This document shows positions 1 to 9,876 of a DNA stretch of 39,981 nt, piece after piece. The notes under the pieces were generated by a model that ran no database searches, had not been told where the DNA came from, and saw only the letters and a list, made by a program, of their open reading frames with translations. Every line of letters begins with the position of its first letter. Within the stretch, counting starts at the first letter, position 1. Made by a program: the position numbers and the translations under genes. This DNA comes from Ophiothrix spiculata (lineage: Eukaryota > Echinodermata > Ophiuroidea > Amphilepidida > Ophiotrichidae), in NCBI GenBank assembly GCA_000969725.1, contig JXSR01S041824.1; one strand, written 5' to 3'.

Positions 1-351
1 ATTACAACCCATATTTCAGGAGGAGAAATATGTATTTCATATGATTAATAGGGTTCATATAAATAATCCCCGAATAAATGGAGTAGCTATCGATTTCCCA
101 TCATCAAACCTGCATTATTATTAGAAAATGCATTGGAAGCTGTTGGAAACGTTTAACCCTAACACTTTTAAGCACCTCTTCATGTAAAAACTATTTCCTC
201 GGAAATGTACATGCTATAAATGGGTGGTTCCTCTGGAATAGAAACCCGGGACCCCTCCCATCCCGATTCGACACTCACTGATGCAAGCCAACATTATGCT
301 GTCCTGGCAGCGTTTTCGTGATAATAGCTAACTCTAGTCTGGTCTGTGACG
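1..351. other. non-coding, no recognisable feature
   Basis: AT-rich sequence with no ORF of note, no tRNA-like box and no inverted repeat that I could pair. It is presumably intron or upstream sequence of the gene that begins to show at 6204. Confidence 0.5.
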
Positions 352-1276
352 TACACGGTTGCTCATATAGTTGGAATAAAAATATTTTTACCACTTTTTA
401 TGTAAAGGTCAATTTATGATGAAAATATCTGGGAACTTATGTTGCTTTTGGTCAGATTTGATAGGTAATCTTGTTGTGGGTGAAATGGAACTCCGAATGT
501 GATCCATTTTCTCATGTACTGGTAAGGGGGCAACAACAAAAATTTGTCAAAAAATGTGATTCTTAGGTCTAATTTGAATTAACCCCGCCTTGTTCAAGGT
601 CACTTCTCTACTCAAGTTGAGTGGTCATATGGAATGTTTATCTGTATTAGAGTGATAAGCAGGGGATTAAATGTCTTTGTCACGCTTGACTGAGCCAAGA
701 GAATGCTTGGAAACAAAGCAAGAAATGACCCTTCAACGCCCCTCAATTTACAAAAATAGGGTTTTAGTGAACATGGTGAACGTGGAATGGTTCCCAACGG
801 CTTATGGCATCTTAAAAGGTTTTCAAGATGTCACATACCGCCTGGGACCATTCCACGTTCACCACAACCCTATTTCTGTAAATTGAGGGGCGTTGAAGGG
901 TCATTTTGTGCTTTGCTTCCAAGCATTCTCTTGGCTCAGTCAAGTGTGACAAAGACATTCAACCGCCTGCTTATCACTCTACTACAGATAGACATTACAT
1001 ATGACCACTCAACTTGAGTAGAAAAGTGACCTTGAACAAGGCGGGCTCAAATCAAATTGGACCTAAAAATCATGTTTTTGACCCATTTTTGTTGTTGCCC
1101 CCTTACCAGTACACAAGAAAATTAATCACATTCGGAGTTCCATTTTACACCCAAGGAGATAACTTATCAAATCTGACCACAGCAACATAGGTTTCCAGAT
1201 ATTTTCATCATAAATTGACCTTTACGTAAAAAAGTGGTAACAATATTTTTATTCCAACTATATGAGCAACCGTGTA
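352..1276. repeat. ~925-bp palindromic foldback element
   Basis: The stretch from 352 to about 804 is repeated in reverse complement from about 837 to 1276, leaving a ~32-bp loop centred near 820. The outer ends read tacacggttgctcatatag and, on the other strand, the same. Inner ends share gtgaacgtggaatggt. The arms differ by scattered substitutions and small indels, so the copy is not recent. The two short reading frames here (612-797 on the minus strand and 787-1017 on the plus strand) are mirror images of each other and are not genes. No transposase is encoded. It fits a non-autonomous foldback or MITE-type element; the superfamily is unknown. Confidence 0.85.
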
Positions 1277-1815
1277 TTTGGACTTAGGCGATTTTCTTGA
1301 TTTTTATGGAATGGGATTTTGTGACGTTCGGTGGTGTTCGGGTTAGAGAGCGAATACTTGTCGCACCATATTTATTATTGCCCATGAAAAAGTAAAAACC
1401 GGCCCTTACACCAATTTAAAATCAATTAAGGGGGATTATACCACTTGGTGTCGAGGACGTTATTCATGTTCACATAAATGTATTTTGATATCTTCTATTG
1501 TGGTGATTCAAACACAGAAATATGTCAGTGACCAGAGAGCTAAGTTATCTCTAATGACTGCTTTAACCAGACCCTGATTTGTAGTGTGTTAATTAAGGGG
1601 TTTCCTCCGAGTAGCAAATCAATTAAATTACATAAAAATCAAGTATTTGGTAGATTTATTTGTGCTGATAACAAATATGAAAAAAGTCACCCTGCTCATT
1701 TTTAAGATACAGGCATTTCAAACAAGTACTGATTTACCATTCAAAGTAAAGGGAAAACTCAATCATTATATGCACCTTCAGAAGTAATGATTGATTGTTT
1801 TTTTATTTTCACCAA
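1277..1815. other. non-coding, no recognisable feature
   Basis: AT-rich sequence between two inverted-repeat elements. I see no exon, RNA gene or repeat that I can define. Confidence 0.4.
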
Positions 1816-2579
1816 AACTCCCGGTCAAAAGTGTTTGCGCACAAAACCTTTAATCAACCATATCTCGAGAACCGTTCATCATTTGCGCCATATTTTTTCA
1901 GATTTATATTTTACATACATATGTCTAAGAAACTCAACAAGAATTGCATCTACCGCATTTGAAAATATGGCATGCTAAACATATTGTGCACTTTCCTCTG
2001 CACATTATAAACGGAGTTTAAATACATAACTGCACATTTATTTATTTATTTATTTTATTTATTTATTAGACTTTCTTACTGGATAACATATAAATATTGC
2101 ACAAATTCACATCAAAATGTAATAAAAAAACAGGGAATACACAGTGATGCATAAAAATTTAAAAACCAGCAAGTAGGCTGGGGTAAACAGGTGTTAAACA
2201 CCTCTAGAACCATCCCACTTAAGACCAAAACAAAAATTAAGGGCAAACTAAATGGATCTGCAATTTGAACAATTTGTTGGAAAACTTATAACCTGAAAAT
2301 GCTCTTTACGGCTACACAGTGAAAATGAGCATTGAACAATGCACAACATAAGTATATATCAAAAAGTGGGTGTTACGTGTATTTGTATATGGTCCAGGAA
2401 ATGGGCCATTTTAATTGTTATGGAAGATCGAATATCAGAGGAAACTTAAATTACTTATATTGGATATACATTAAGCACCTATAAAAACATGACTTTTTTC
2501 AGAGTCTTGGTCGTTTATTATAATAATTACGTTTTTGCCCTTATTTAAGGGTGCGCAAACACTTTTGACCGGAAGTAAT
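1816..2579. mobile_element. non-autonomous TIR element, copy A, carrying a LINE-tail insertion
   Basis: The left end at 1821 reads ccggtcaaaagtgtttgcgc, and its exact reverse complement occurs at 2553-2572. A related copy lies at about 33899-34426 and matches through the interior (atatctcgagaaccgttcat; aaaacggagt/aaacggagt; ggaagatcgaatatcagag). Compared with that copy, this one has an extra ~236 bp at 2040-2275 that starts with an (attt) run. No transposase is present. A Tc1/mariner type is possible because TA-like flanks can be read, but the exact ends are uncertain. Confidence 0.75.
2040..2275 (-). mobile_element. probable 5'-truncated LINE 3' tail, minus strand
   Basis: This segment is present in TIR element copy A and absent from copy B at the matching point (after gcacattt, before gttggaaaac). 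Read on the minus strand it ends in an (aaat/ataaat)n tail, as CR1/L2-type and related LINEs do. No reading frame survives. The identification rests on the tail and on the insertion/empty-site comparison, not on a protein match. Confidence 0.5.
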
Positions 2580-2912
2580 ATACTGTTTTGTGTACTTCAA
2601 AATAGCACTGGTTTAGTGCCCTATGTCTGTCACACCCAATGTCCAACATCACCAGACAGGGGGTTATTTTTGATCGGATCATGATGTCTTAATGAAATGG
2701 ACATATTTTGTCAATATTTTAATTGATGATGCAGATATTTGCCCGGGACATTTGTCTTTAGTACAGTCAGCTTCAAGCAAGGATACTATTTGCTTATTTG
2801 AGTTTTTTAATCATCAGTATTTAGTCAACCAATTAAGGTCCACCAAAAGAGCATAGAGAGCCAAGATAGAGAGATCAATGTTCTTGCTAAGGATTTTGGC
2901 TTTGGACAAAAT

Positions 2913-2996
2913 GATGCGTTAAACGAAATCAGCCGCTCATGATGCGTTAAACGAAATCAGCCGCTCATGATGCGTTAAACGAAATCAGCAGCTCAT
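2913..2996. repeat. 28-bp minisatellite, 3 copies
   Basis: Three head-to-tail units at 2913-2940, 2941-2968 and 2969-2996. Units 1 and 2 are identical and unit 3 differs by one base (ccgctcat to cagctcat). The unit starts gatgcgttaaacgaaatcag. Near-identity points to recent expansion. An extra gctcatgatc follows the last unit. Confidence 0.95.
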
Positions 2997-3159
2997 GATC
3001 ATCAACAGACAGTACAGGCTCAAGGATGAGTCTATGAACTAATTAATTAAATTGAATAAATGAATATAATGTTTGACAGCCTATTACATTAAGGCAAAGG
3101 CTATTCGCACCGAGACCTCTGTGCGAATTAGTTTGACACATGATCTAATTTGGAACGAG

Positions 3160-3235
3160 ACTAACCCTAACCATGCTAACCCTAATTCTAAACCATACCC
3201 CTAATCCTAACCCCAACCCTAATCCTAAACCTAAC
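3160..3235. repeat. degenerate ccctaa-type tract
   Basis: Repeated variants of taaccctaa, cctaatcct and ccaaccctaa run for about 75 bp. They resemble the metazoan telomere hexamer but are irregular and lie inside a MITE, so they are more likely internal MITE sequence than an interstitial telomere. Confidence 0.6.
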
Positions 3236-3293
3236 ATTTACCGTTTCAGTGCGAATTAGATAGGGAGTCAAACTAATTTGCACTGTGTCTCGG

Positions 3294-4040
3294 AAGAGAA
3301 GAGATCAACGTCGGCCCATGAGCCTCTGCGCCCGATTTGAAAACCCATTTTGCTTTAATTTTTTTCATCAAACTCTTCCTAAATAGCCCGTATATTTTGT
3401 TAAATAATATAATTTATCTAAATATAACAGAAATTAACAGATTTCCCCAATTTGGTTTCCAATTTTGCGCCTTGCGCAATACACAATTCTATAAGTATTT
3501 TAGACTTCCTTGAAATTATCAGTTAGACGCGGTGGTGTAATGGTAGAATTCTCGCTTCACGTGCACGCGTCTCGGGTTCGATTCTTGCTTCGGCCTATTA
3601 TCTTACATTTTTTTCTTCATTTCTTTTCTTTTTATTTCAGTTATATCCAATCATTTTCTTTGACTTTTCACTCTCTATGATGTAATTCTTCTTTTTTTTT
3701 TCATTCTTTCTTTTTTTTTTTCAGAGCTACTGATAAAATGCTAATTTACGGTATTATAACACTTCGCGCGGTAGCAATACCCCGATAGCGAAAAACAGGC
3801 ATCTTCGGATGCGATTAGGAAACCTGTCATAAAATAATGTTAGGAACATTTATCTCCTTATGGGTATATGTCACAAACCTTAATTGTACTCCGATTACAA
3901 CCACAGTGAGCTTCTGAAGTTGGCCAATTTTGACAAAAACGCAATGTATTTCAATGGAACCAATTAGCGATATTTGAGTTTCTGTATAAGAGATTGGAAA
4001 TCCCGAAAAGGCTGTTGGGCCGACGTTGATCTCTTCTCTT
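3294..4040. mobile_element. 747-bp element with perfect 25-bp TIRs and a 9-bp target duplication
   Basis: Positions 3294-3318 (starting aagagaagagatcaacgtcg) are the exact reverse complement of 4016-4040. The 9-bp sequence gtgtctcgg flanks both sides (3285-3293 and 4041-4049). The insertion splits another MITE whose halves can be rejoined. The interior has a tRNA-like sequence at 3526-3595 and pyrimidine tracts, but no transposase. A 9-bp duplication fits Mutator-type elements best, though 8-9 bp also occurs in other superfamilies. A shorter element at 10709-10929 has the same aagagaaga end and a 9-bp duplication. Confidence 0.9.
3526..3595 (+). pseudogene. tRNA-like sequence (degenerate)
   Basis: A box-like tggtgtaatggtagaattct followed 25-30 bp later by a B box, gggttcgattc. 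Spacing and length (~70 bp) fit a tRNA, and the D arm resembles tRNA-Gly. The acceptor stem (gacgcgg against ttcggcc) does not pair, and the anticodon and T stems have mismatches. It is therefore a tRNA pseudogene or tRNA-derived internal promoter captured by the surrounding TIR element. A T run follows at about 3606, as a Pol III terminator would. Confidence 0.6.
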
Positions 4041-4065
4041 GTGTCTCGGTGGAATAGCCACTTCC

Positions 4066-4757
4066 ATAACAGGCCAGACTAAACCATGTCATCTTTGTTC
4101 TAAAATAAAAAAGGAAATGAAGAAAGTCCTTAATATGTGAATGATCAATCTGAGCTTTAAAAATTCAGTGTTATGTAACAGTATTAAAGCAGATATCTGG
4201 CATCACATGTGACACAGAACTACGCAAATGTCTATAGTCTGTAAATCTTGATGTATGCAACAAGCAGCCGATTAACGCACAAAAACCAATATGACCAAAC
4301 GGGGAAGTAAATAAGTCCATATTTTTCTAATCATAAGAACGTACCTAATTTTGCTGAATATTCAAATAAACTTATGATCAATGTCCATGTCGTAGCAACA
4401 ATATTGGCCCAAAATCATGAACGATTCATGTAAAATATATTAATACTCAGTGATGTGGTCTTAATTAATCCTAATCAATCATTACTAGTCTCTTACACAA
4501 TACCAAACCACCAGTTTACAATGTTGTAGAATAGAAGGGATATGCTATCTGATTGCTTGTTGCATGCTTGATTTATAGAGTATAGTCCTTTTGGCCACGT
4601 AGCACGCAAAGCCGACTTTTACCGGAATGCAGGATGCCCTTTCATGACAAATTCAAATAAGACTTTAAGAAGCTTTCTTTGATATTAGTATGGTTCTTTC
4701 TTTCTTGTCCCAAGAAAAACTTTGGGTACTGCACCTATATATGTCCATTAGATACAA
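4066..4757. other. non-coding, no recognisable feature
   Basis: AT-rich sequence without an exon, RNA gene or repeat structure that I can define. Confidence 0.4.
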
Positions 4758-5033
4758 ACTACAATCTTTGACAAAACTGTTGGGACACTTTCAATGGCAA
4801 TGTATAAAATGAGCCCCCTCTCCCCTGCTTCAATGTTGACAGACCCCAATTTGTTGTAGCATCTCTCAACATTGTTTGATGGGGAGGAGGAGGTGGCCCA
4901 GGCTTAAAGAAGGGTTAAAGCCATACCTTGAACTTTATTCAAAAATTATAGTGAAAAAATTACATTTTTATTAAAAAAAATTATCGTCAAAAACACCCAA
5001 GTGTCCCAACACTTTTTTTTCAAAGATTGTAGT
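4758..5033. mobile_element. 276-bp TIR MITE
   Basis: The left end actacaatctttgacaaaac (4758 on), with ttgggacactt further in, pairs with the right end aagtgtcccaacactttt and tcaaagattgtagt, ending at 5033. TIRs are about 30 bp with small indels. The interior is AT-rich with a ggggaggaggagg patch. No coding sequence. Superfamily not determined. Confidence 0.75.
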
Positions 5034-5478
5034 CTAGTCCCTCCTCAGACCCTCCTCCATACCATGCAGTCAATACCTGTAACTTCAGTCTGGTTTTCAG
5101 CACTCTTGCCTGAGAGTGAATCGTCAAGATCAAAGAAACTTACATTGCTTAACACCTGTGTTACATGTAAGCCTACCTCTGGCCCCCTGAACAAGTAATT
5201 CTACATAAGCTTACAGCTCAACAAGCTCGGAGGCAGTCAGCTATAATCAGAAACTTAAGATCTAGAAAAGAGAAACGACTGATTTGATATTAAAATCTCC
5301 TTGATGAGGGAAGGAGCTGATTGATATTCGAACCAAGTGCTATTTTTAAGGTCATTATCTCTTGAAATATCAAATGTCAAGAATTGTATATTTTTGCATA
5401 GACTATATTGTCCATAAAAGTTCAATTAAAGGGTTCATTTGAAGAAGTTCTGTCTTATTTTTTGAGAATTTTTTTTAA

Positions 5479-5949
5479 CCCTTTGAACCCAACGAGCCGG
5501 TGTACCGGCTCACGTGTACATGTACCGTATAACCGATGAGCCGGTTTACTTGCTTTTAGTTCATGTGTCAGAAACTTGATGTGTCTGTCAACAAGCATGG
5601 GTAGTTACAATTTTCAATAGTCTTGTTTATATTGGAAGACATCAATGAAGGCATGGTTGATGGGTCATTTTGCTCTTATTTACTCAGAAGAGATGAACAA
5701 TTCCTCATATTTTCATAAATTTGATCACAATTTTCAAGAAATGTGACTACAACGTATATTTCAAATATGTTGGTCGACATAAATAATATTCTTTTGTGAA
5801 CGCTGGTTATTGGATCAATTTAGACTACTGTAAAATGAAAAAGTAAAGCAAGTGAAATCAAAATCAAAGTAAGTGTAGGGGTTATATTTTGTTTTTTAAC
5901 TTTTGGGTCAGCAGCACAGATAAATATGGAATTGCTAGGGTTCAAAGGG
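5479..5949. mobile_element. piggyBac-type MITE (TTAA target)
   Basis: The element starts ccctttgaaccc and ends gggttcaaaggg, an exact inverted repeat, with ttaa on both sides (5475-5478 and 5950-5953). A TTAA duplication with CCC termini is the hallmark of piggyBac transposons. The 471-bp interior has no transposase frame. It also contains the short palindrome gagccggtgtaccggctc near 5494 and a second gagccgg nearby. Confidence 0.85.
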
Positions 5950-6203
5950 TTAAGGGGATTGGGTGTTAAGCCATTTCTTCCATGCTTTATGGTAAATTTC
6001 CTTTAAGACCCAAATGTGAGGGTAATTTTTCAATATAGCTATATAACCTGAAACACATGACATTTGTCTCTGCAGATAGTAATATCGTGTAAGGTTGAAA
6101 AATAGAAAATATATAATAATTGGAATCAGATCTTTTTGTCCCATTTCACATGCGCAATAAAAGGTGCATATATTTACCTATAAAATGTTTTTTTTTACTA
6201 CAG

Positions 6204-6420
6204 GTCAAATACCATATTGTTGAAAGACCATACGACAGAAGTCTCAGTCAGATGGGAGAATTCAAATCGCTGGAAGTGACACCTCAAAGCGCATCTCTAC
6301 AAAAACTGATGCTACGAGGATTAGAACCGTCTACGAGATACGAAATATTGTTGGCTGCTTCCACGAAGGTTGGCGTTGGAAGTTTTGTAACAAAAAGTTT
6401 TTACACTGCACCGGCAACTA
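6204..6420 (+). CDS. receptor-type protein, exon with FN3 domain end (partial gene, first visible exon)
   Basis: A 217-nt exon, acceptor tttttactacag before 6204 and donor gtaagtat at 6421. It enters in phase 0 and leaves with one base of a split codon. It encodes about 72 residues that look like the C-terminal two thirds of a fibronectin type III domain: strand C (VKYHIVERPYD), the E-F region (LRGLEPSTRYEILLAAST) with the typical L-x-P-x-T-x-Y signature, then GVGSF and the closing TAP. The first FN3 strands must lie in an exon further upstream, which I cannot find in the first 6.2 kb. FN3 domains of this kind make up the extracellular part of receptor tyrosine phosphatases and other adhesion receptors. 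Splice phase, domain order and the next exons support one gene. Confidence 0.85.
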
Positions 6421-6859
6421 GTAAGTATGGAGTCTTTTTAGGCTCGCGATGAGTTGCAAATTGGTATGAGTCTGTAATCGGTCATGATAAATTTTATTTT
6501 CATCTTTTTTTCACAACATGAAGTTATCCTGTTTGTTTTAGCCATTTGTCATTTTACGAGATAGTAATAGTATTTCTTGTTTTCGTACAAAAAATCTCTC
6601 TTTTTGGAAAGATAATTATTTTTATTTCCCCAAGAAAATTATCTGCTTTTTTTTGCAAAGCACATTAATTTATCACATTTATTATATCTCAGAAGATATA
6701 TATATTTTATAAACAAGATATTATCTGTGAAATCATAATAGTATCTTGCACAATCAAGATCTCTCACAATTCCAGTATTCTTGAAAAAGTAACCCAATTA
6801 AGGGTTAAATTTTGCATAGTTACATCAACAGTGTACTATATATTGATACTTTATATTTT

Positions 6860-7042
6860 TCTTGATTTCATTTGGGGGCGGGCGGAGCATTTTTCTGGGT
6901 GGGGGTTGGTGGCAGAGGGGAGCCCCCCACTGAGTGTGGACGAGTATGGCAATCAAATTCGCATACAACTTAGGTCCGCCGGGAATCGAACCTAGTTTGG
7001 TGTAAGGTGAGGGAAGAAGCGCTGTGCCAACCAATCCCAATT
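6860..7042 (-). mobile_element. tRNA-derived SINE, minus strand, in the first visible intron
   Basis: On the minus strand a perfect B box ggttcgattccc (complement of 6981-6992) lies about 30-40 bp after an A-box-like ggttggcacagcgc (near 7030). The SINE body follows to about 6860, with a G/C-rich patch (ccccccactgagtgtgg in plus orientation at ~6924). The minus-strand reading frame across it is not a gene. It sits 40 bp before the acceptor of the next exon. Confidence 0.65.
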
Positions 7043-7081
7043 AGTAACTTATCCAGGCTTGATCATATGTTTTTTCTGTAG

Positions 7082-7184
7082 ATATTGATCCCCCTTCAAG
7101 TAACCCTAAAGTGGATTCATCAGCTGAATTTCCCGATACGGCAGTTGCTATAAGGCTGATTCCGTCAAGGTCCAAATATGTCAT
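7082..7184 (+). CDS. receptor-type protein, exon 2 of the visible set (linker)
   Basis: A 103-nt exon with acceptor ttttttctgtag and donor gtaagt at 7185. It completes the split codon of the previous exon (a + at gives Asn) and leaves with two bases (at), which join the g that opens the next exon to give Met. It encodes about 33 residues: a Pro/Ser-rich linker (IDPPSSNPKVDSS) after the FN3 domain, then the first strand of the next domain (DTAVAIRLIPSRSKYVM). The pattern of a hydrophobic strand, then P-x-R/S, then S-K-Y-V, is how the juxtamembrane extracellular domain of receptor tyrosine phosphatases opens. Not long enough to identify alone; phase and context decide. Confidence 0.8.
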
Positions 7185-7354
7185 GTAAGTAAAAAGCATG
7201 TTGGATTCGCTGATTTAATCTTATGGGATATGATGTTTACTTGATCCAATTAGATATCTGGGTCTAGATCACATACTTCGCTACACTACAATTTTGGAGT
7301 TAAATACAAAGGTGGTCCAACAGCTTAACATGACTTCTGAACCACACAGTATGC

Positions 7355-7430
7355 AATTAGAGTAAAGCTTCTTGCCCAAGGAAACAAGGAGATGTGGTCC
7401 GACCGTGGCTTGAACCCACAATTACCTCTG
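7355..7430. repeat. SINE-like fragment
   Basis: cttgcccaaggaaacaagga and ggcttgaacccacaattacc resemble the internal and tRNA-related parts of the SINE at 12860-13190 (cttgtccaagggaatttcaa). Fragmentary, so low confidence. Confidence 0.35.
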
Positions 7431-7829
7431 GTTTATTTCAATGTATTGATATTTTACATAGATTTTGACATTCAAAGGCTGGTTTTGAGAGTGTTGTTGT
7501 GTCTGTTGCTTGAAAGACATGACTTCAAAATGTTTATAATAGTACGCAATCTTTCCCTTAAAAAGGTAAATTGCGGCAAACACAGCTAGCCGATATCTAA
7601 ATTTTCTTAGTAGTGTATTATTGCGCAATGACATGTATTTCGTTGGATTTAATTCAACTTTTTTTTGTGAGAAACAATTGTAGGCTATACAAATGTGTTG
7701 TGCTGCATCGTGTAAGCTCAAAGTAATAATATTCGGCTGACTGCTATGGCTACAATTATGAAACGACCCCTTTGCTTTGATTTTTTGCCCTCAAAAAAGT
7801 GACACCATATCTTTTCTGCTTTATTGCAG

Positions 7830-8058
7830 GTCATACAAAATACTAGTGGAAAGGAAATATGGAACCAGCAAAAGAGACGTTGGAACTTATCATGATTCAC
7901 CTGATTCGTATATTGCCGCTGAAATCGATAGGAATAATATTGGGAAAGGCTTCGTTGTTGGGGATAACAAAACGTATAATGGATACTACAATTCACCACT
8001 GCAAAAGGGAGTCACTTATGATATAAAGCAGGGCGCTGTCAGCAAGGCTGGTGATACA
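7830..8058 (+). CDS. receptor-type protein, exon 3: RPTP-like juxtamembrane extracellular domain
   Basis: A 229-nt exon with acceptor gctttattgcag and donor gtaagtga at 8059. It enters with one base and leaves in phase 0. It encodes 76 residues, starting SYKILVERKYG, then a charged loop, then FVVGDNKTYNGYYNSPLQKG followed by VTYDI and SKAGDT. The F-x-x-GD-x-x-x-Y-x-GYYN-x-PL-x-x-G-x-x-Y arrangement is typical of the membrane-proximal extracellular domain in receptor-type tyrosine phosphatases (R2A/R2B and related invertebrate types). An N-glycosylation sequon (NKT) is present and there are no cysteines. The reading frame continues past the donor for about 70 nt, but the canonical donor and the next in-phase exon favour splicing here. 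Confidence 0.88.
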
Positions 8059-8950
8059 GTAAGTGAAACAAATGTCAAAAGTGTGATCAGAAGGATATGT
8101 GGACAAACCACACTGAAGGATACTGTATAAGTGGTATTTTTCATGCTACATTTATTTTTGCTCTTTTCGTGCAAAATGGGATTAGCGCGAGAATAAATGC
8201 AACACAAAAAAATACTGTGCATTTGTTGCAAAGGTAATCAATACTCGGCAATGTTCATGCGTGTGAAAATAAAAAAGCGCGAAATGGTCCAAAATTGCCC
8301 GTGCGCAAAAATTACTGAGCGCGAAAAAATTTGCGTTTACAGTTCAAACCACACTGACCATTATTATATTTGATGTTAAATTGATATTAAACTAACCTAG
8401 ATTAGAATTAAAAACTTATTGAAATTCTCTTTTTGGCTCCTACATGTTGCTCATTGTAGCAGTGGCGGCAGAAGGTCAAAATTTAGGGTGGGATGGCTAA
8501 TTTTTTGTGAGCAAAATCTGTCAACTTGGCTAATTTCAGCTACAAATTGTTAAAAAAATTAATTTTCGCAATAATGGCAAATTTGTAATGAAAATACAAA
8601 TGAAAATTTGCGCAAAACGTACAAAATGATTTTTCACATTTAAATTTTCAAAACAAAGGCTCATTGGTTTTCTTAGGGAGCAACACTGCTTGGAAATGTC
8701 AATTTCCTTTCTTTCTTCTTTATTTTTTGAGGGGTCCATCCCCACTTGTGAAATTTAGGTTCCGCTGCCTATGCATTGTAGCATATCCAATGTATACAAC
8801 TATACATCAGATATGCTACAATGAGCTACATATAGAGCCGACAAGTGCATCCTAGCTTTTGCCGCTGTGGCCCACAAATGTCTTTCACAATGTGCAATAC
8901 AAATGCTAATTATTGGAAGTTACTTGACACTATTTTTATCACTGTTGCAG

Positions 8951-8987
8951 GACTTTGTGAAGTGGGGACCTCCTTTACAAATAACAG
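8951..8987 (+). CDS. receptor-type protein, exon 4: 37-nt micro-exon
   Basis: Acceptor tcactgttgcag and donor gtaagttc at 8988 define a 37-nt exon. It enters in phase 0, encodes DFVKWGPPLQIT and leaves one base (g) that joins ct of the transmembrane exon to give Ala. In receptor tyrosine phosphatases the juxtamembrane domain ends with a strand followed by a short W/S-P-P-type segment before the stalk, which fits. The exon is short, so the call depends on its strong splice sites and on phase agreement on both sides. Confidence 0.75.
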
Positions 8988-9269
8988 GTAAGTTCCTTGT
9001 AATTTTATTAGGCCCCCCAAAAAAGTTTGTGTCTGGTATTAACATGCTTGAAAAGTGCAATGCGATATGCGCTTTTTTATTTTTTATTTTTTGCTTTTTA
9101 AAAATGCAATGCGATATGCTATTTTTCTTTTTCTTTTCTTACAAAAAATGCTACCTTGATCAGCTGATATTCAGACTGTAAAGCCACGAACATCAAAACG
9201 CATGCATTCATATTAATTTGACCCAGATTTTGTCTAGAGAGCATATATATTCGTACTTGTTCGACCGTT

Positions 9270-9463
9270 CCCTGGAAAAAATCGAGTACAATTCTAGTAC
9301 ACATTCCTGAGGTGCAAATTTGGAACACAGATTCAAGTACAATTTAAGTACAATTGGAGTACACAAATTTGTACTCGAATTGTACTTAAATGGTACTCGA
9401 ATCTGTGTTCCAAATTTGCACCTCGGGAATGTGTACTAGAATTGTACTCATTTTTTTCCAGGG
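9270..9463. mobile_element. 194-bp hairpin MITE
   Basis: Nearly the whole element is one palindrome, with cctggaaaaa on the left and tttttttccaggg on the right. The arms share gtacaattctagtacacatt and gtgcaaatttggaacacaga, and the centre lies near 9365. The gtac-rich interior repeats gagtacaatt and related variants. No coding content. A hairpin this regular would form easily in single-stranded DNA or RNA. Confidence 0.85.
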
Positions 9464-9876
9464 TTGTATGACTGTAAACTCTGCATGGGCAAATATGGTT
9501 GCAGGCCATAGGTTCGAGCCAGTATCTTAGAACCGCTAAATATTTCGCTGTCTCTCACATATGAACGATTTATTGTAATTAAGTTGTTTATGCAAGTCTC
9601 CAGTATAGCTTTTTAAAGTCAAATATTTGATGCAGCACTTTTTAAAATGTTTTAATAATTGGCTGCAGAAGGTAACATTTTTGGTATTTGGTCAATGAGG
9701 TTGTTTTAGTGACAAGGAATTTTTAAAAAATAGGGGTTCATTGAGTGATAGTTGGTTAAAATAGGGGGTCTTTCGGTGAGAGCGAGCCAAAAAAAATTAG
9801 CGAGTTCTTTTTGGTGGCGCGTACCTCATAGTTGGGTACCCCCCTCTCTCTTTCAATCTGCGACATAAACCCCATT
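9464..9876. repeat. decayed G-run-family fragment and flanking sequence
   Basis: From about 9715 the units ggggttcattgagtgatag and gggggtctttcggtgagagc, each followed by an A-rich stretch, match the internal unit of the G-run-ended elements at 36235-36692. The fragment ends in ggtacccccctctctc. The sequence before it, including an isolated B-box-like ataggttcgagcc near 9512, is undefined. Confidence 0.45.

Larger units (their letters stand above)
3096..4065. mobile_element. inverted-repeat MITE split by a second element
   Basis: The left arm (about 3096-3150, containing ggctattcgcaccgagac and gcgaattagtttgacaca) is mirrored on the right by tcaaactaatttgcactgtgtctcgg at about 3268-3293, and the match continues after the insertion as gtgtctcggtggaatagccact at 4041-4062. 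Removing the 3294-4040 insertion and one target copy leaves an element of roughly 215 bp with ~50-bp terminal inverted repeats. The middle holds the ccctaa-like tract at 3160-3235. Superfamily unknown. Confidence 0.8.

Noticed and set aside
612..1017. Two overlapping similar reading frames on opposite strands
   Set aside because: They are mirror images produced by the 352-1276 palindrome, with no domain or start context.
2904..2998. CRISPR-like array
   Set aside because: The 28-bp units are directly adjacent with no spacers, in a eukaryotic context; a minisatellite.
3160..3235. Interstitial telomere
   Set aside because: Units are irregular, only ~75 bp long and sit inside a MITE; more likely internal MITE sequence.
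3526..3595. Functional tRNA gene
   Set aside because: Acceptor, anticodon and T stems do not pair well; called a tRNA-like pseudogene instead.
5001..5198. 65-codon plus-strand frame before the first exon
   Set aside because: It overlaps the end of a MITE, has no FN3 pattern and no phase-0 donor that would feed the 6204 exon.
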